Below, piece after piece: positions 44,155-53,535 of a stretch of DNA of 64,000 nt. Origin of the DNA: CAZEFK01 sp964511405 (lineage in GTDB: Bacteria; Pseudomonadota; Alphaproteobacteria; Elsterales; Elsteraceae); assembly GCA_964511405.1 (NCBI GenBank), contig CAZEFK010000002.1, forward strand, positions 1 through 64,000, in the 5' to 3' direction. Each line of letters starts with the position of its first letter. Position 1 is the first letter of the stretch. Below the pieces are notes generated by a model that searched no databases, was not told where the DNA came from, and worked only from the letters and a program-made list of their open reading frames with translations. Both the position numbers and the translations under genes were made by a program.

Positions 44155-46002
44155 TCAGAGTGATACCACCGGCAGCCGGATTATGCTCGGCCGTGCGGCA
44201 TCGACGAACAGGGTATTGGTGGCAACCCGCGCCAGCCGCCCCTGTCCCTCCGGCTCGTCGCTGTTCGGATTGACGTCGAAATGCGGGAAGTTGCTGCTGG
44301 CGATGTCCAGCCGGATGCGGTGGCCGGCGACGAAGCGGTTGGCGGTGGGCAAGGGCTCGATGACGATCCTGACCGGCCGACCGGGCTCCAGCGGCGCCGG
44401 ATGCTCCCAGCTGTCCCGGTAGCGGGCGCGCAGGATGCCGTCGGTCAGGTTGAGGGCGTAGCCCTGGGGATAGTCGGCCGACGGCGGGTGGACGTCGATC
44501 AGCTTGGCCGTGAAGTCGGTATCCGGGCAATCCGAGGCGACCCATAGGGTAACCGTGATCGGCCCGGCGACTACGACATCCTCGGCCAGCGGCTCGGTCT
44601 CGAACACCAGCACGTCGGGACGGCTGGACAGTGGCAGGTAGGGTGGGCTGCAGCCGTAGACGGCCGGCCCCTCCACCTGGTTGAAGCCGCCGCCGACCAT
44701 GACCGGCTGGCCGGAGGTGATGGCGCCGCCGACCGACGGCACGGGGTGCGCGGGATCGTGGCGATAGCGCAGCGGCGCGGCCCCGGCCGCCGGCGCCTCG
44801 GTCGACAGGCGGCCGTCGCCATGCAGGTGGAAGTCGGTCCAGCGCGTGTCCGGCAGCGGCCAATGGGCGGCGCTGTGCCAGCGGCCGCCCTGGTCCAGGC
44901 GGCCATCGGCGTTGCGGCGGCCGCTGCCGCCGCCCATGACGAACAGCCGGACCGCCGGATCGGCCTCGGCGCCGGTCGGCTCGTCCTTCAGGAAGCGCTG
45001 GAAGAACCGCAGCCGGAACTGCCGCCAGTCGGGCGCCACTTGGCCGTCGAAGGTCGCCGCGGGCCCGAAGTCGGCGTCACCCGCGAAGGTCACCGAGCGG
45101 TCGCCATGGGTCCACGGCCCCAGGATCAGCCAGGTCGGCGCCCGCCCGCTCAGGCCCAGATAGTTCTCGGTCGCGGTGCGCGGATAGGGGTGGTACCAGC
45201 TGCTCATATGCACCGTCGGCACCCGGGCATAGCGCTCATGCCAGCCTTGGGCGTAGAGGCCAAGCTGCCGCCAGTAGTCGTCGAAGGCACCGTGCCACCA
45301 CTGCTCGAACAGATAGGCCTCGTAGTCGGGCGCCCACTGCAGCGGCGAATGCCCGGGGCGCCAGGGCAGCCGGGTGAACCAGTCCTTGAGGTCGACGGCC
45401 TCCAGTGCCGCGCGCAGCACCGGATCGGCCTGGATCTCGGGCGATTCCAGCGCATGGTTGAAGGCCCAGGTCGCCTGCTTCAGCTCGAACGCGCCGCCCT
45501 GGCGGATGCCGCCCTGGAAGGCGTTCGAGAAGCCGCCTGAATCGAGGATCTGCGCCGCCAGGCCGGGCGGGTCCAGGCAGCCCAGCGCCGCCTGGGTGTG
45601 GGCGGCATAGGACAGGCCCATGGTGCCGATGCGGCCATTGCACCAGGGCTGGCGCACCAGCCAGGCGCAGCAGTCATAGCCGTCCTCGGCGTCGTCCAGG
45701 TACTTGCGGAAGCGGCCCTCGGACCCGTGGCGGCCACGGCAATCCTGGTAGACGACGATGAAGCCGTGGGCCACGAAATAGGCGGCGATGGCGGCGCGGT
45801 CGGCGGGCCGAGGATCGGCCGCGGTGCGCTCGGACCGGCTGGCCGCCCCCTTGCCATAGGGCGTGCGCTCCAGGATCACCGGGAACGGGCCGGGCAGCGC
45901 CTGCCCCGCGCGCGCCGGCCGGTGCACATCGGTCGCCAGATGCACGCCGTCGCGCATCGGCACCCGCCGGTCGCGCTCGACGACGACGTCGAAGGCGGTC
46001 AT
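44155..46002 (-). CDS. CocE/NonD family hydrolase (X-Pro dipeptidyl-peptidase-like)
   Basis: 615 residues. The N-terminal alpha/beta-hydrolase part has the S15 peptidase landmarks: MRDGVHLATDV, VVYQDCRGRHGSEG at 84-97 and the nucleophile Ser131 in TMGLSYAAH. The histidine of the triad is in LGPWTHGDRS. At the place where cocaine esterase has its acid (WYDGF) this protein has SWYHPY, so the usual aspartate appears replaced by histidine. The C-terminal jelly-roll (about 380-615) has the PLAEDVVVAGPITVTLWV and HRIRLDIASSNFPHFDVNPN features (quoted in part). These enzymes cleave esters, amides or acyl-amino-acids. The ATG overlaps the stop of the family 5 binding protein (ATGA), implying that the bound compound is its substrate. 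Confidence 0.85.
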   Translation of the reverse strand: MTAFDVVVERDRRVPMRDGVHLATDVHRPARAGQALPGPFPVILERTPYGKGAASRSERTAADPRPADRAAIAAYFVAHGFIVVYQDCRGRHGSEGRFRKYLDDAEDGYDCCAWLVRQPWCNGRIGTMGLSYAAHTQAALGCLDPPGLAAQILDSGGFSNAFQGGIRQGGAFELKQATWAFNHALESPEIQADPVLRAALEAVDLKDWFTRLPWRPGHSPLQWAPDYEAYLFEQWWHGAFDDYWRQLGLYAQGWHERYARVPTVHMSSWYHPYPRTATENYLGLSGRAPTWLILGPWTHGDRSVTFAGDADFGPAATFDGQVAPDWRQFRLRFFQRFLKDEPTGAEADPAVRLFVMGGGSGRRNADGRLDQGGRWHSAAHWPLPDTRWTDFHLHGDGRLSTEAPAAGAAPLRYRHDPAHPVPSVGGAITSGQPVMVGGGFNQVEGPAVYGCSPPYLPLSSRPDVLVFETEPLAEDVVVAGPITVTLWVASDCPDTDFTAKLIDVHPPSADYPQGYALNLTDGILRARYRDSWEHPAPLEPGRPVRIVIEPLPTANRFVAGHRIRLDIASSNFPHFDVNPNSDEPEGQGRLARVATNTLFVDAARPSIIRLPVVSL

Positions 46003-47570
46003 GGCGCCGGCCTCAGCTCCGTGGCCAGGGTCGCCTCGTCGACCCGAGGGGCGTAGGCGTAGCCCTTGGCCGTGGCCCACAGGTTGGCCTGGAAATAGAG
46101 CGGGATCAGGCCGTGGTCGCGGAACCCGAGGCGCGCGGCCGCGCGCAGCTTGTCCTCGCGCGCGGCGGGGTCGGTCGCTCCGGCCGCCTCGCGCAGCAGC
46201 TGGTCGAAGGCCGGGTTCGAGTAGCGGCCGCGGTTGAGCGCGCCGAAGCCGCTGCCGTCCCAGGTGCCCAGCACCTGGTTGAGGCCGATCGCCGAGTCGC
46301 CGGTGCTGGTGCCGAAGCCGATCAGGAACATGCCGAAGCTGCGCTTGCCCGCCTGGGCGAAGAAGACGTTGGACGGCACGCCGTTGACCTTGGCGTCGAC
46401 GCCGATGCGGGCGAACATCTGCGCCACCGCCTGCGCCACCTTCTCGTCGTTGGGATAGCGGTTGACCGGCGTGCTGAGGACCAGCCCGAAGCCGTCGGGA
46501 TAGCCGGCCTCGGCCAGCAGCGCCTTGGCCTTGGCCGGGTCGTAGGGATCGGGCTTGAGATCGGGCGCGTAGCCGGTCATGCCCTCGGGCACCAGCTGGC
46601 CGGCCGGGCTGCCGGCGCCGCCCATGATCCGCTGGACGATGGCGGCGCGGTTGATCGCCAGCGACAGCGCCTGGCGCACCCGGGCATCTTGGAACGGATT
46701 GCGATCCAGGGGCTTGCCGGCCTTGTCGGTGACCCCGGGCGCGGCCGGCCGCTCCTGCTCCAGGCCCAGATAGATCAGCCGGCTGGAATCGGCCGTCCAC
46801 AGCCGGGTCGTGGCGCCGTCGCGAAGGCGGGCCATGTCGGCGGTCGGGACCTGGTCGATCAGCTGGACGTCGCCGGCCAGCAGCGCCGAGACGCGGGCGG
46901 CGTCGTTGGCGATCGGCTTGATCACCACGCGGTCGAAGGCCGGGGCCGGGCCCCACCAGCCGGGGTTGCGGTCCAGCACCAGCCGCTGGCCGGGCTGCCA
47001 CGCCACGACCTTGTACGGCCCGGTGCCGATCGCCGCCTTGCCGCTGTTGAAATCGGCGGTCGACGCCTGCGCCAGCTTGGCCGGGATCACATAGATGCTC
47101 ATGGCGTAGAGCGGGATGGTCGCGTCGAAGCCCTTGGTCCTGAGGCGGATGGTCAGGTCGTCGACGACCTCGGTGCCGGCCAGCACCGCCGCCAGCCGCG
47201 TGAACGGTGCCGGACTGTTGGGCACCGTCGGCATGCGGTCGATCGAGGCCTTGACGTCCGCCGCGGTCAGCGGCGTGCCGTCGTGGAAATGCACGCCGGG
47301 GCGCAGCTTGAATTCCCAGACCGTCGGTTCGACCAGAGCCCAGGACAGGGCCAGCGCCGGCTCCGGGTGCATGTGGGCGTCGCTGCCGACCAGGGGATCG
47401 AAGATGTGCAGCGCGATCTGCTGATTGGCGCCGATCACGGCGAAGTGCGGGTCGAGCGAGCTGGTCTCGGTCTGCACGGCGATGGTCGCCTCGGCGGCGA
47501 CGCCGGCCTGGGGGGCGAGCCCCAGCATCAACAGCCCGAGGACGGCGCCGGCAATGGTCCGATAGGTCAA
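45999..47570 (-). CDS. ABC transporter solute-binding protein, family 5
   Basis: 523 residues from a TTG start, chosen because GGAGG lies five bases upstream and the frame then opens directly into a Sec signal peptide (about 1-22, ending PQAGVAA). Mature landmarks of SBP_bac_5: TSSLDPHFAVIGANQQ, FKLRPGVHFHDGTPLTAADVK (part), NPGWWG, DPAKAKALLAEAGYPDG. It binds a peptide-, opine- or glycoside-like compound in the periplasm. No permease or ATPase gene is linked; it may serve the Dpp-like transporter at 9620-14352 or another elsewhere. Co-transcribed and overlapping with the CocE-like hydrolase. Confidence 0.88.
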   Translation of the reverse strand: MTYRTIAGAVLGLLMLGLAPQAGVAAEATIAVQTETSSLDPHFAVIGANQQIALHIFDPLVGSDAHMHPEPALALSWALVEPTVWEFKLRPGVHFHDGTPLTAADVKASIDRMPTVPNSPAPFTRLAAVLAGTEVVDDLTIRLRTKGFDATIPLYAMSIYVIPAKLAQASTADFNSGKAAIGTGPYKVVAWQPGQRLVLDRNPGWWGPAPAFDRVVIKPIANDAARVSALLAGDVQLIDQVPTADMARLRDGATTRLWTADSSRLIYLGLEQERPAAPGVTDKAGKPLDRNPFQDARVRQALSLAINRAAIVQRIMGGAGSPAGQLVPEGMTGYAPDLKPDPYDPAKAKALLAEAGYPDGFGLVLSTPVNRYPNDEKVAQAVAQMFARIGVDAKVNGVPSNVFFAQAGKRSFGMFLIGFGTSTGDSAIGLNQVLGTWDGSGFGALNRGRYSNPAFDQLLREAAGATDPAAREDKLRAAARLGFRDHGLIPLYFQANLWATAKGYAYAPRVDEATLATELRPAP

Positions 47571-47650
47571 GGGTACCTCCCCAACGCGCGAGCCCGTGGT
47601 GCCGGCCCGCTTCGGCCGGTTATCGCGTGCCGCGGGGCGGCCGGGCAAGC

Positions 47651-49387
47651 CTACGCCCGCGCCGCCAATGCCGGACGGTAGTCGAAGCCGGCGCCGGCCT
47701 CCTGGCCGGCCGCATAGGCGTCGGCGAGGACCCGTCGGCGTGACGCCTTGGCGCTGCGGAACGACAGCCCCAGCTTGGCCAGCTCGCCGTCGACCACGGC
47801 AGCCTTGGCCACCACCAGATCGCGCCCGGACGCGCTCCGCAACGACCGCTCCCGCTCCTGACGCAACCCGCACAACTTGCCGCAGATGCCGCGCGCCAGG
47901 CCGAGCCGGAACGAATTCGTCGCGCTCCGGCGGCCACCCGCATCGAGCTCCGTGTAGGTCGCCGTCGCCTGGAACCGCACCGTCTCGGTCTCGAACGCCA
48001 GGTCCACCAGGTCATACAGGTACTGGGCCGCCGCGACATCCCCGGGCAGGCCGAACAGGACATGCCGGAGCGTGCCGTCCGGCGTCGTCTCGCGCCAGGT
48101 GCGACAGTCGAAGAAGGCGGCGACCGCGGGCACGCAGTCGTCGATCGGGCCGGCGCGGCGGCGGCTGGTCTCGATGCCGGCGCCGGCGCAGGTCTGCCGC
48201 TGCAGCTCGACATCGCTGAGCGAAAGGCCATGGCGGTCGAGCAGCTCGGCCACTTTGGCAGCGGCCGCCATGGCTTCGGCTTCGGTGCAACCCTGTTCGA
48301 CGGTCTTGGCCCGCAAGGCGCGGATGCGCTGGACCAGACGGTCCAGATCGGCGTCGTCGCTCGGCGCTGCCCGCAGCTGGCCCCTGATCTCGCGGAACAG
48401 GTCCCGGACCGCCGCTGGCATGCCAAGCGCCACCGCGCGGTCGATGGCGGCGGCGACGGCGTCAAGCGATGGCGCACCTGCGATCGTCGACCGATAGGCG
48501 ATGGTCTCGATCTGAAGACGGGCAATCTCGAGGTAGGCGTCGCCGAGGCGGTCCTGACCCGAGCGGCGCGCCGCCTCGGCACCGGACAACGCCCGCAGCA
48601 CCGTCGCGAGACTGGCCATGGCGCGCACGCCCTGCCGCTCTTCGTCGCTCGGCTCCGACCCAGCCACCCACAGCTCGGCCAAGGCCATGATCGGGTCGAT
48701 CTCGACGGCGTCGACCCGATCGTCGGGGGGCAGGTTGAGGCCCGGAATCGCCGGCACGCCGTGGCGCAGAGCATGGCGGAACACCGTCTCCGCGCAGCGC
48801 AAGGGATTGGCCAGCCCGCGACCCGGCCGAATGAAGTCCATCGCCACCGCGAGCGCGGCATCGTCCAAGGGCACCCTTGACCCGGTCATGACATGGGTGC
48901 CGGCGAGCGGACACAGCCGCACCGCCAGCGCCATGCCGTCGAGATCAGCGGGAAGATGTTCGTCATGGACCAGCAGGCTTTCGTCGCTGGCCAGGTCGCG
49001 CATCCGCCAGCACGCCGGTCCTTCCCGGCGCTCCGCCCGCAACAGCCGGAACCGGGATTGAACCAAGGCGGCCAAGGCGGACGCCTCGGCCGCATCGGAT
49101 GGCTTGTGCCGACGGGCAAATCGGTCGGCGGCCGTGGTCCCGCTGGGCGCTGGCATGAACAGGGCCAGATCCAGGGCATAGCCCAGCGCCTCCTCGAGAC
49201 GCGACGGGTCGTCTCGATCGCGCAGCGGCAGCTCGGCGATCAGCTGCGCCGCCAGGTCCGCGGCTCGCTTCGGCGGCAGGCAGGTGACGGCGTCGCCGGC
49301 CAGGTCGGCGATCCGTGCGTGGGCGTCCGCCGCCCGCTCCCGCATCTGCCCGGCTTGGCCATGTGCGGTCCCGTCGTCTCTCGGCAT
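47651..49387 (-). CDS. DUF2786 protein with long N-terminal region of unknown function
   Basis: 578 residues. Near 360-405 a DUF2786-like segment is clear (IRALRAKTVEQGCTEAEA, then AKVAELLDRHGLSLSDVEL), followed by a region often found with it (about 415-540) that includes FFDCRTWRE, FGLPGDVAAAQYLYDLVD and SFRLGLARGICGKL. The first 350 residues are mostly helical and without a recognised domain; an HEHLP-like EHLPADLDGM and a DFIRPGRGLANPLRCAETVFRH segment (part) stand out. DUF2786 proteins are often phage- or plasmid-borne with unknown role. The ATG at 49387 follows GGAGGATCGG. No membrane segment or signal peptide. Stands alone, transcribed away from the PAS protein on the same strand. Confidence 0.7.
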   Translation of the reverse strand: MPRDDGTAHGQAGQMRERAADAHARIADLAGDAVTCLPPKRAADLAAQLIAELPLRDRDDPSRLEEALGYALDLALFMPAPSGTTAADRFARRHKPSDAAEASALAALVQSRFRLLRAERREGPACWRMRDLASDESLLVHDEHLPADLDGMALAVRLCPLAGTHVMTGSRVPLDDAALAVAMDFIRPGRGLANPLRCAETVFRHALRHGVPAIPGLNLPPDDRVDAVEIDPIMALAELWVAGSEPSDEERQGVRAMASLATVLRALSGAEAARRSGQDRLGDAYLEIARLQIETIAYRSTIAGAPSLDAVAAAIDRAVALGMPAAVRDLFREIRGQLRAAPSDDADLDRLVQRIRALRAKTVEQGCTEAEAMAAAAKVAELLDRHGLSLSDVELQRQTCAGAGIETSRRRAGPIDDCVPAVAAFFDCRTWRETTPDGTLRHVLFGLPGDVAAAQYLYDLVDLAFETETVRFQATATYTELDAGGRRSATNSFRLGLARGICGKLCGLRQERERSLRSASGRDLVVAKAAVVDGELAKLGLSFRSAKASRRRVLADAYAAGQEAGAGFDYRPALAARA

Positions 49388-49527
49388 CCGATCCTCCGCG
49401 CTTCGATCGTGCGATGATCGCCGCGCTACGGACGGGCCGGGACTCGGTCGCGAATCCCCGAGGACAATCAATGGCTGCGCCGCCGCCACCGGCAGGCCGG
49501 ACGGTCCCAGCGCCATGGAATCGGCGG

Positions 49528-50052
49528 TCAGAACCGCCCGTGCGCCGCCTCGAGCTGGAGCTGCAGTTCGGGGGAATCCTGCTCGCGGCTGTCGATGGCC
49601 ATCAGCATGGTGACCGTCTGGCCGTCCTCCGACAGGGGCAGCAGCAAGCGGAGATAGGAATGGGTCCAATCGCCCATCTCGACTCCGATCGCGTGCAGCA
49701 TCGGCCGGCGGCGGGCCACACCCTGACTGTAATGCCGGTGGATCAGCGCGCCATAGGCGGTCGGCGCCAGCTCGCGCGGGCTGCGTCCGGTCATCTCCAG
49801 CCCGTGCTTGGCGCGGATCGCGGTGCCGCTCAGCCGATAGCGGAATTCACCGCCGGGCAGCACGTCGGCAAGCATCACCCGCGGCAAGATCCCAACCAGG
49901 TCGACCGGATCGATGTCGGCGCGCCGTGGTGCGAAGCGCTGGCCGCGGCGGCTCTGCCAGTAGGCCAGGGCGCCCGTCAGGTCGGGACAGCGCTCGGCCG
50001 CGATGTCCAACTCGACGGCCGCCGCGCGGCCAAGGTCCCGGTCCCACCCCAT
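49528..50052 (-). CDS. PAS-domain protein (PAS_5 type)
   Basis: 174 residues, a single PAS-like domain of the alphaproteobacterial PAS_5 kind: an opening helix DLTGALAYWQSRRG, LVGILPRVMLADVLPGGEFRYRLSGTAI in the first strands (part), the GLEMTGRSPRELAP turn and LRLLLPLSEDGQTVTMLMAI as the last strands. No output domain follows, so it probably signals through partner proteins. It is divergent from the MscS-like gene with 63 bases between them. Confidence 0.78.
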   Translation of the reverse strand: MGWDRDLGRAAAVELDIAAERCPDLTGALAYWQSRRGQRFAPRRADIDPVDLVGILPRVMLADVLPGGEFRYRLSGTAIRAKHGLEMTGRSPRELAPTAYGALIHRHYSQGVARRRPMLHAIGVEMGDWTHSYLRLLLPLSEDGQTVTMLMAIDSREQDSPELQLQLEAAHGRF

Positions 50053-50115
50053 GTTTTCTGGCCCTTCGAGGCCGCTCGGGTTGACAGGGCCGCAGCGCGC
50101 GCCATCCTGACGGGC

Positions 50116-50736
50116 ATGCCCCTGCTCCACACGCCCGAGGACTGGCGCAACCTGCTGGCACTCTACGCCGGACGCTTGCTTCTGGCACTCGTCATCTTCG
50201 GCGGCTTCGCCGTCGCAGGGATCATTGCGGACCGCCTGCTGCACCGGCTCGCGCGCCGGGACAGCCACCGAGCCGACCTGTATCAGATGCTGGGCGGCGC
50301 CTCGAAAGCCGGGCTGATCGGGTTCGGTGTCGTGAGCGGCCTCGGCACGCTGGGCGTCGACATCACGGCCGTGGTCGCCGGCCTCGGCCTGATGGGCGTG
50401 GCCCTGGGCTTCGCGCTCAAGGACGCCGTGTCCAACGTCGCCGCCGGCGCCATGCTGATCGCCTACCGGCCCTTCACCCGCGGCGACTTCATCCAGGTCA
50501 CCGGCATCTCCGGCCGCGTCGTCGAGGTCGACCTGCGCTACACCCGGATCCGCGGCGGCGACACCGACACCCTGGTGCCCAACCAGACCATCCTGGCCAA
50601 CACCGTCACGGTCGCCCACGACCCCGACCATCCGCCGGCCGCGCCGCCGCCACCGCCGCCGCCGACCATCATCCTGGCGCCAGCCCCGGGGGCGCCGCCT
50701 GTGACGGTGGGCGTGCAGGAAACCGCCAAGGGGTGA
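50116..50736 (+). CDS. Short MscS-type mechanosensitive channel with proline-rich tail
   Basis: 206 residues. Membrane segments at about 18-38 and 55-75, then the pore helix TM3 with the glycine/alanine pattern VAGLGLMGVALGFALKDAVSN (part), and the beta domain AMLIAYRPFTRGDFIQVTG plus TRIRGGDTDTLVPNQTILANTV. In place of the usual C-terminal alpha/beta domain and barrel (about 100 residues) there is a proline-rich stretch, PPAAPPPPPPPTIILAPAPG. Full MscS has about 286 residues, so the vestibule is missing or truncated. It may still gate on membrane tension, since the pore part is complete. The ATG at 50116 is the first in frame after the divergent promoter region. Confidence 0.82.
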   Translation: MPLLHTPEDWRNLLALYAGRLLLALVIFGGFAVAGIIADRLLHRLARRDSHRADLYQMLGGASKAGLIGFGVVSGLGTLGVDITAVVAGLGLMGVALGFALKDAVSNVAAGAMLIAYRPFTRGDFIQVTGISGRVVEVDLRYTRIRGGDTDTLVPNQTILANTVTVAHDPDHPPAAPPPPPPPTIILAPAPGAPPVTVGVQETAKG

Positions 50737-50846
50737 GCCGGCGCGGTGATGCCTTTTCGGCATCACCTATCGCGCAACTTGATGCTATTTGGCGCTCTGC
50801 GCCCCGTGCGACAGTTTTGCTGCAATCGCCGGAGCGGAGGGTGGCC

Positions 50847-51890
50847 ATGTCGGAGAGCTGCGGAGATCGGCGGCGGACACGCCGCGAAATGCTGGCCAGC
50901 GGGGCGGCAGCCGCCGCCGGCTTGGCCCTGGGCGGGGTCGTGGGCTTCGGACCCGCGCGCGCCGCCACGACGGTGGCCAACCTGCAGCTCGGCTGGCTCG
51001 CCGGCGGCAACCAGCTGGGCGAGATCGCGGCGCAGGCGCTCGGCTACTTCGCCGAGGAAGGGCTGGAGCTGAAGATCCAGCCGGGCGGCCCCAGCATCGA
51101 CGGGGTCGCCATCGTCGCCTCGGGCCGCTACGAGGTCGGGCAGGTGTCGTCCAGCCCGTCGCTGATGCTGGCGGCCTCGCAGGACCTGCCGGTCAAATGT
51201 TTCGCCGTGGCGGCGCAGCAGCATCCCTACGCCTTCTTCTCGCTGCCCCGGAAGCCGGTGCGCACGGCCGCCGACCTGCGCGGCACCAAGGTCGGCATCC
51301 AGGCGACCGGCCAGATCCTGCTGCGCGCCCTGCTGGCCAAGAACAACATCGACCCCAGGGACGTCGAGGTCGTGATCATCGGCGCCGAGATGACGCCGCT
51401 CCTGACCGGCCAGGTCGACGTGGTCACCGGCTGGTTGACCAACACCACCGCGCTCAAGGTGCTCGGGCCCGAGCGCATCGATCTCAAGCTGTGGGACAGC
51501 GGCGTCCAGCTCTACGCCCTGCCCTACTACGCCACGGCCGAGACGCTGAAGGCCAAGCGCGACGAGCTCGCGCGCTTCCTGCGCGCGGCCGGCCGCGGCT
51601 GGGACTATGCCCGCAGCAACAAGGCCAAGGCGGTCGAACTGCTGGTCAAGGCGCTGCCCAACCTGGTCTACCAGGACGAGCTGGAAGCCGCCGACGTCAT
51701 GCTCCAGTACGCCTTCAACGCCAACACCAAGGCCAATGGCTGGGGGGCCATGGATCCGGCAGTGTGGCAGGCGCAGATCGACCTCTACGCCAAGCTCGAC
51801 CAGTTCTCCAAGCGGGTGCCGAAGCTGGACGAGGTCATGACCATGGACATCCTGGACGCTTCGCGCGACGGCCGGCCGAAGGTCGGCTGA
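50847..51890 (+). CDS. NitT/TauT-family ABC transporter solute-binding protein, Tat-type signal
   Basis: 347 residues. The N-terminus [20 protein letters not shown] has a twin-arginine-like pattern (11-16), so export in folded form is likely. The mature part is an NMT1/SsuA-like binding protein: [28 protein letters not shown] (part), a glycine-rich [18 protein letters not shown] and [20 protein letters not shown]. Such proteins bind sulfonates, pyrimidine precursors, aromatic acids or similar anions. GGAGCGGAGG precedes the ATG. First gene of a seven-gene operon with CoA-type catabolic enzymes; the ligand is probably what those enzymes break down. Confidence 0.9.
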   Translation: MSESCGDRRRTRREMLASGAAAAAGLALGGVVGFGPARAATTVANLQLGWLAGGNQLGEIAAQALGYFAEEGLELKIQPGGPSIDGVAIVASGRYEVGQVSSSPSLMLAASQDLPVKCFAVAAQQHPYAFFSLPRKPVRTAADLRGTKVGIQATGQILLRALLAKNNIDPRDVEVVIIGAEMTPLLTGQVDVVTGWLTNTTALKVLGPERIDLKLWDSGVQLYALPYYATAETLKAKRDELARFLRAAGRGWDYARSNKAKAVELLVKALPNLVYQDELEAADVMLQYAFNANTKANGWGAMDPAVWQAQIDLYAKLDQFSKRVPKLDEVMTMDILDASRDGRPKVG

Positions 51891-52696
51891 TGAGTGCCGC
51901 CATCGCCATGCCGGCGCCGATGACGGCGGCGGCGCCGGCGGTCCTCTGCCGCGGGCTCGGGGTCCGCTTCATGACCGAGCGGCGGGCCGTGACCGCGCTC
52001 GCCGACATCGACCTCGAGCTGGAGCAGGGCAGCTTCCTGACCCTGCTGGGGCCCTCGGGCTGCGGCAAGTCCACGCTGTTGCGGGTGATGGCCGATCTGA
52101 TCCCGCCGACCTGCGGCACCATCGAGGTCCTGGGCAGCCCGCCCGCGGTGGCGCGGCAGCGGCGCGAGCTGGGCTTCGTGTTCCAGGACGCGGCACTGCT
52201 GCCCTGGCGCAGCGCCCTGGACAACGTGGCGCTGCCCCTGGAAGTCGGCGGGCGCCCGCCGCTGCCGCAGGGTGCCCGGACCCCGCGCGAGCTGCTGGAC
52301 CTGGTCGGCCTCGCCGGCTGGGAACAGGCGCTGCCCCACGAGCTGTCGGGCGGCATGCGCCAGCGCGTGGCGATCGCCCGCGCTCTGGTCGGCGGGCCCA
52401 AGCTCCTGCTCATGGACGAGCCGTTCGGCGCGCTCGACGAGATCACCCGCGACCGCCTGAACGAGGAGCTGCTGCGGATCTGGCGCGAGACCGGCACCAC
52501 CGTGGTGTTCGTCACCCACAGCATCTACGAGGCCGCGTTCCTGGGCCAGAAGGTGCTGATGCTGGCCGCCAATCCCGGCCGGGTGCGCGAAATCGTGCCG
52601 ATCGACCTGCCCGAGCCGCGGCGCCTCGGCGACCGCGAGCAGCCCCGCTTCATCGCGGCCGCAGCCCATCTGCGTCGTGTCCTGGAGACCTGCTGA
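51890..52696 (+). CDS. NitT/TauT-family ABC transporter ATPase
   Basis: 268 residues. Walker [10 protein letters not shown] near 55-63, Q-loop [10 protein letters not shown], signature [15 protein letters not shown], Walker [15 protein letters not shown] and switch His in FVTHSIYEA. Of normal SsuB/TauB length, without the additional domain seen in the ATPase at 3999. The ATG shares a base with the binding-protein stop (TGATG), and its own stop does so with the permease start, so the three importer genes are translationally coupled. Confidence 0.92.
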   Translation: MSAAIAMPAPMTAAAPAVLCRGLGVRFMTERRAVTALADIDLELEQGSFLTLLGPSGCGKSTLLRVMADLIPPTCGTIEVLGSPPAVARQRRELGFVFQDAALLPWRSALDNVALPLEVGGRPPLPQGARTPRELLDLVGLAGWEQALPHELSGGMRQRVAIARALVGGPKLLLMDEPFGALDEITRDRLNEELLRIWRETGTTVVFVTHSIYEAAFLGQKVLMLAANPGRVREIVPIDLPEPRRLGDREQPRFIAAAAHLRRVLETC

Positions 52697-53526
52697 TGGC
52701 CACTGTCGCCCTTGCCGACACCGGCCTGCTCGACGCCGCCGACGCGCGCTTCCGGGCCGCGCTGCGGCGCCAGCGCCTGCGCCGCCGGCTGCTGCCGCTG
52801 GCCGGCATCGCCCTGTTCCTGCTGGCCTGGTGGGCCGTGGTCGCGCTGTTCGACGTCAAGCCCTTCATCGCCCCGTCGCCGATCGTGGTGGCGCAAACCA
52901 TCCAGGCGAAGGTCGGGCTGCTCGCGGCCAACCTCTGGCCGACCGCGATCGAAGCGGTCAGCGGCTTCCTGCTGGGGAACCTGGCCGCGATCCTGACCGC
53001 GACGGTGTTCGTCCACTCCAAGACGCTGGAGCAGGCGTTCTATCCGACCGCGGTCATGATCAACACCATCCCGGTCGTGGCCAAGGCGCCGATCCTGGTG
53101 CTGCTGTTGGGCAACGGCATGGAGCCCAAGATCGCGATCGCCGCGATCATCTGCTTCTTCCCGACGCTGGTGAACATGGTGCGCGGCCTGGAAGCCGTGA
53201 GCCCGCAATCGCTGGAGCTGATGCGCGTGCTGTCGGCCAGCCGGCGCGAGATCTTCTTCAAGCTGCGGGTCCAGAGCTCGCTGCCCTACCTGTTCTCGGC
53301 CCTGAAGATTGCGGCCAGCACCGCCGTGATCGGCGCCATCGTCGGCGAGTGGATCGGCTCCACCTACGGCATCGGCGCCCTGATCATCCAGGCGACCTAC
53401 AACTTCGACTCGGCGCTGCTCTACGCCACCGTGATCGCCGGGTCCTGCTTCTCGGTCTGCTTCTTCCTGACGATCGCGCTGGTCGAGCGCCTGGTCGTCC
53501 GCTGGCAGCCCAACCGGAACCTTTAG
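52696..53526 (+). CDS. NitT/TauT-family ABC transporter permease
   Basis: 276 residues with six membrane segments of the SsuC/TauC type: an N-terminal hydrophobic segment LLPLAGIALFLLAWWAVV, the SPIVVAQTIQ segment, VMINTIPVVAKAPILVLLLG and the EAA docking loop LELMRVLSASRREIFFKLRV. It forms the homodimeric channel of the importer. The oxidoreductase gene begins nine bases after the stop behind a GGGAGGA site. Confidence 0.92.
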   Translation: MATVALADTGLLDAADARFRAALRRQRLRRRLLPLAGIALFLLAWWAVVALFDVKPFIAPSPIVVAQTIQAKVGLLAANLWPTAIEAVSGFLLGNLAAILTATVFVHSKTLEQAFYPTAVMINTIPVVAKAPILVLLLGNGMEPKIAIAAIICFFPTLVNMVRGLEAVSPQSLELMRVLSASRREIFFKLRVQSSLPYLFSALKIAASTAVIGAIVGEWIGSTYGIGALIIQATYNFDSALLYATVIAGSCFSVCFFLTIALVERLVVRWQPNRNL

Positions 53527-53535
53527 GGAGGACCG

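Noticed and set aside
44155..47001. A single long minus-strand protein joining the CocE-like hydrolase to an N-terminal extension
   Set aside because: The extension is an out-of-frame reading of the family 5 binding-protein gene; the hydrolase has its own ATG at 46002 overlapping the upstream stop.
50641..50700. The proline-codon run in the MscS-like gene as a frameshift scar
   Set aside because: The frame stays open to a proper stop at 50736 and no beta-strand/helix motif of the MscS C-terminal domain appears in the other plus-strand frames; a natural tail is the simpler reading, though raw-read support would help.
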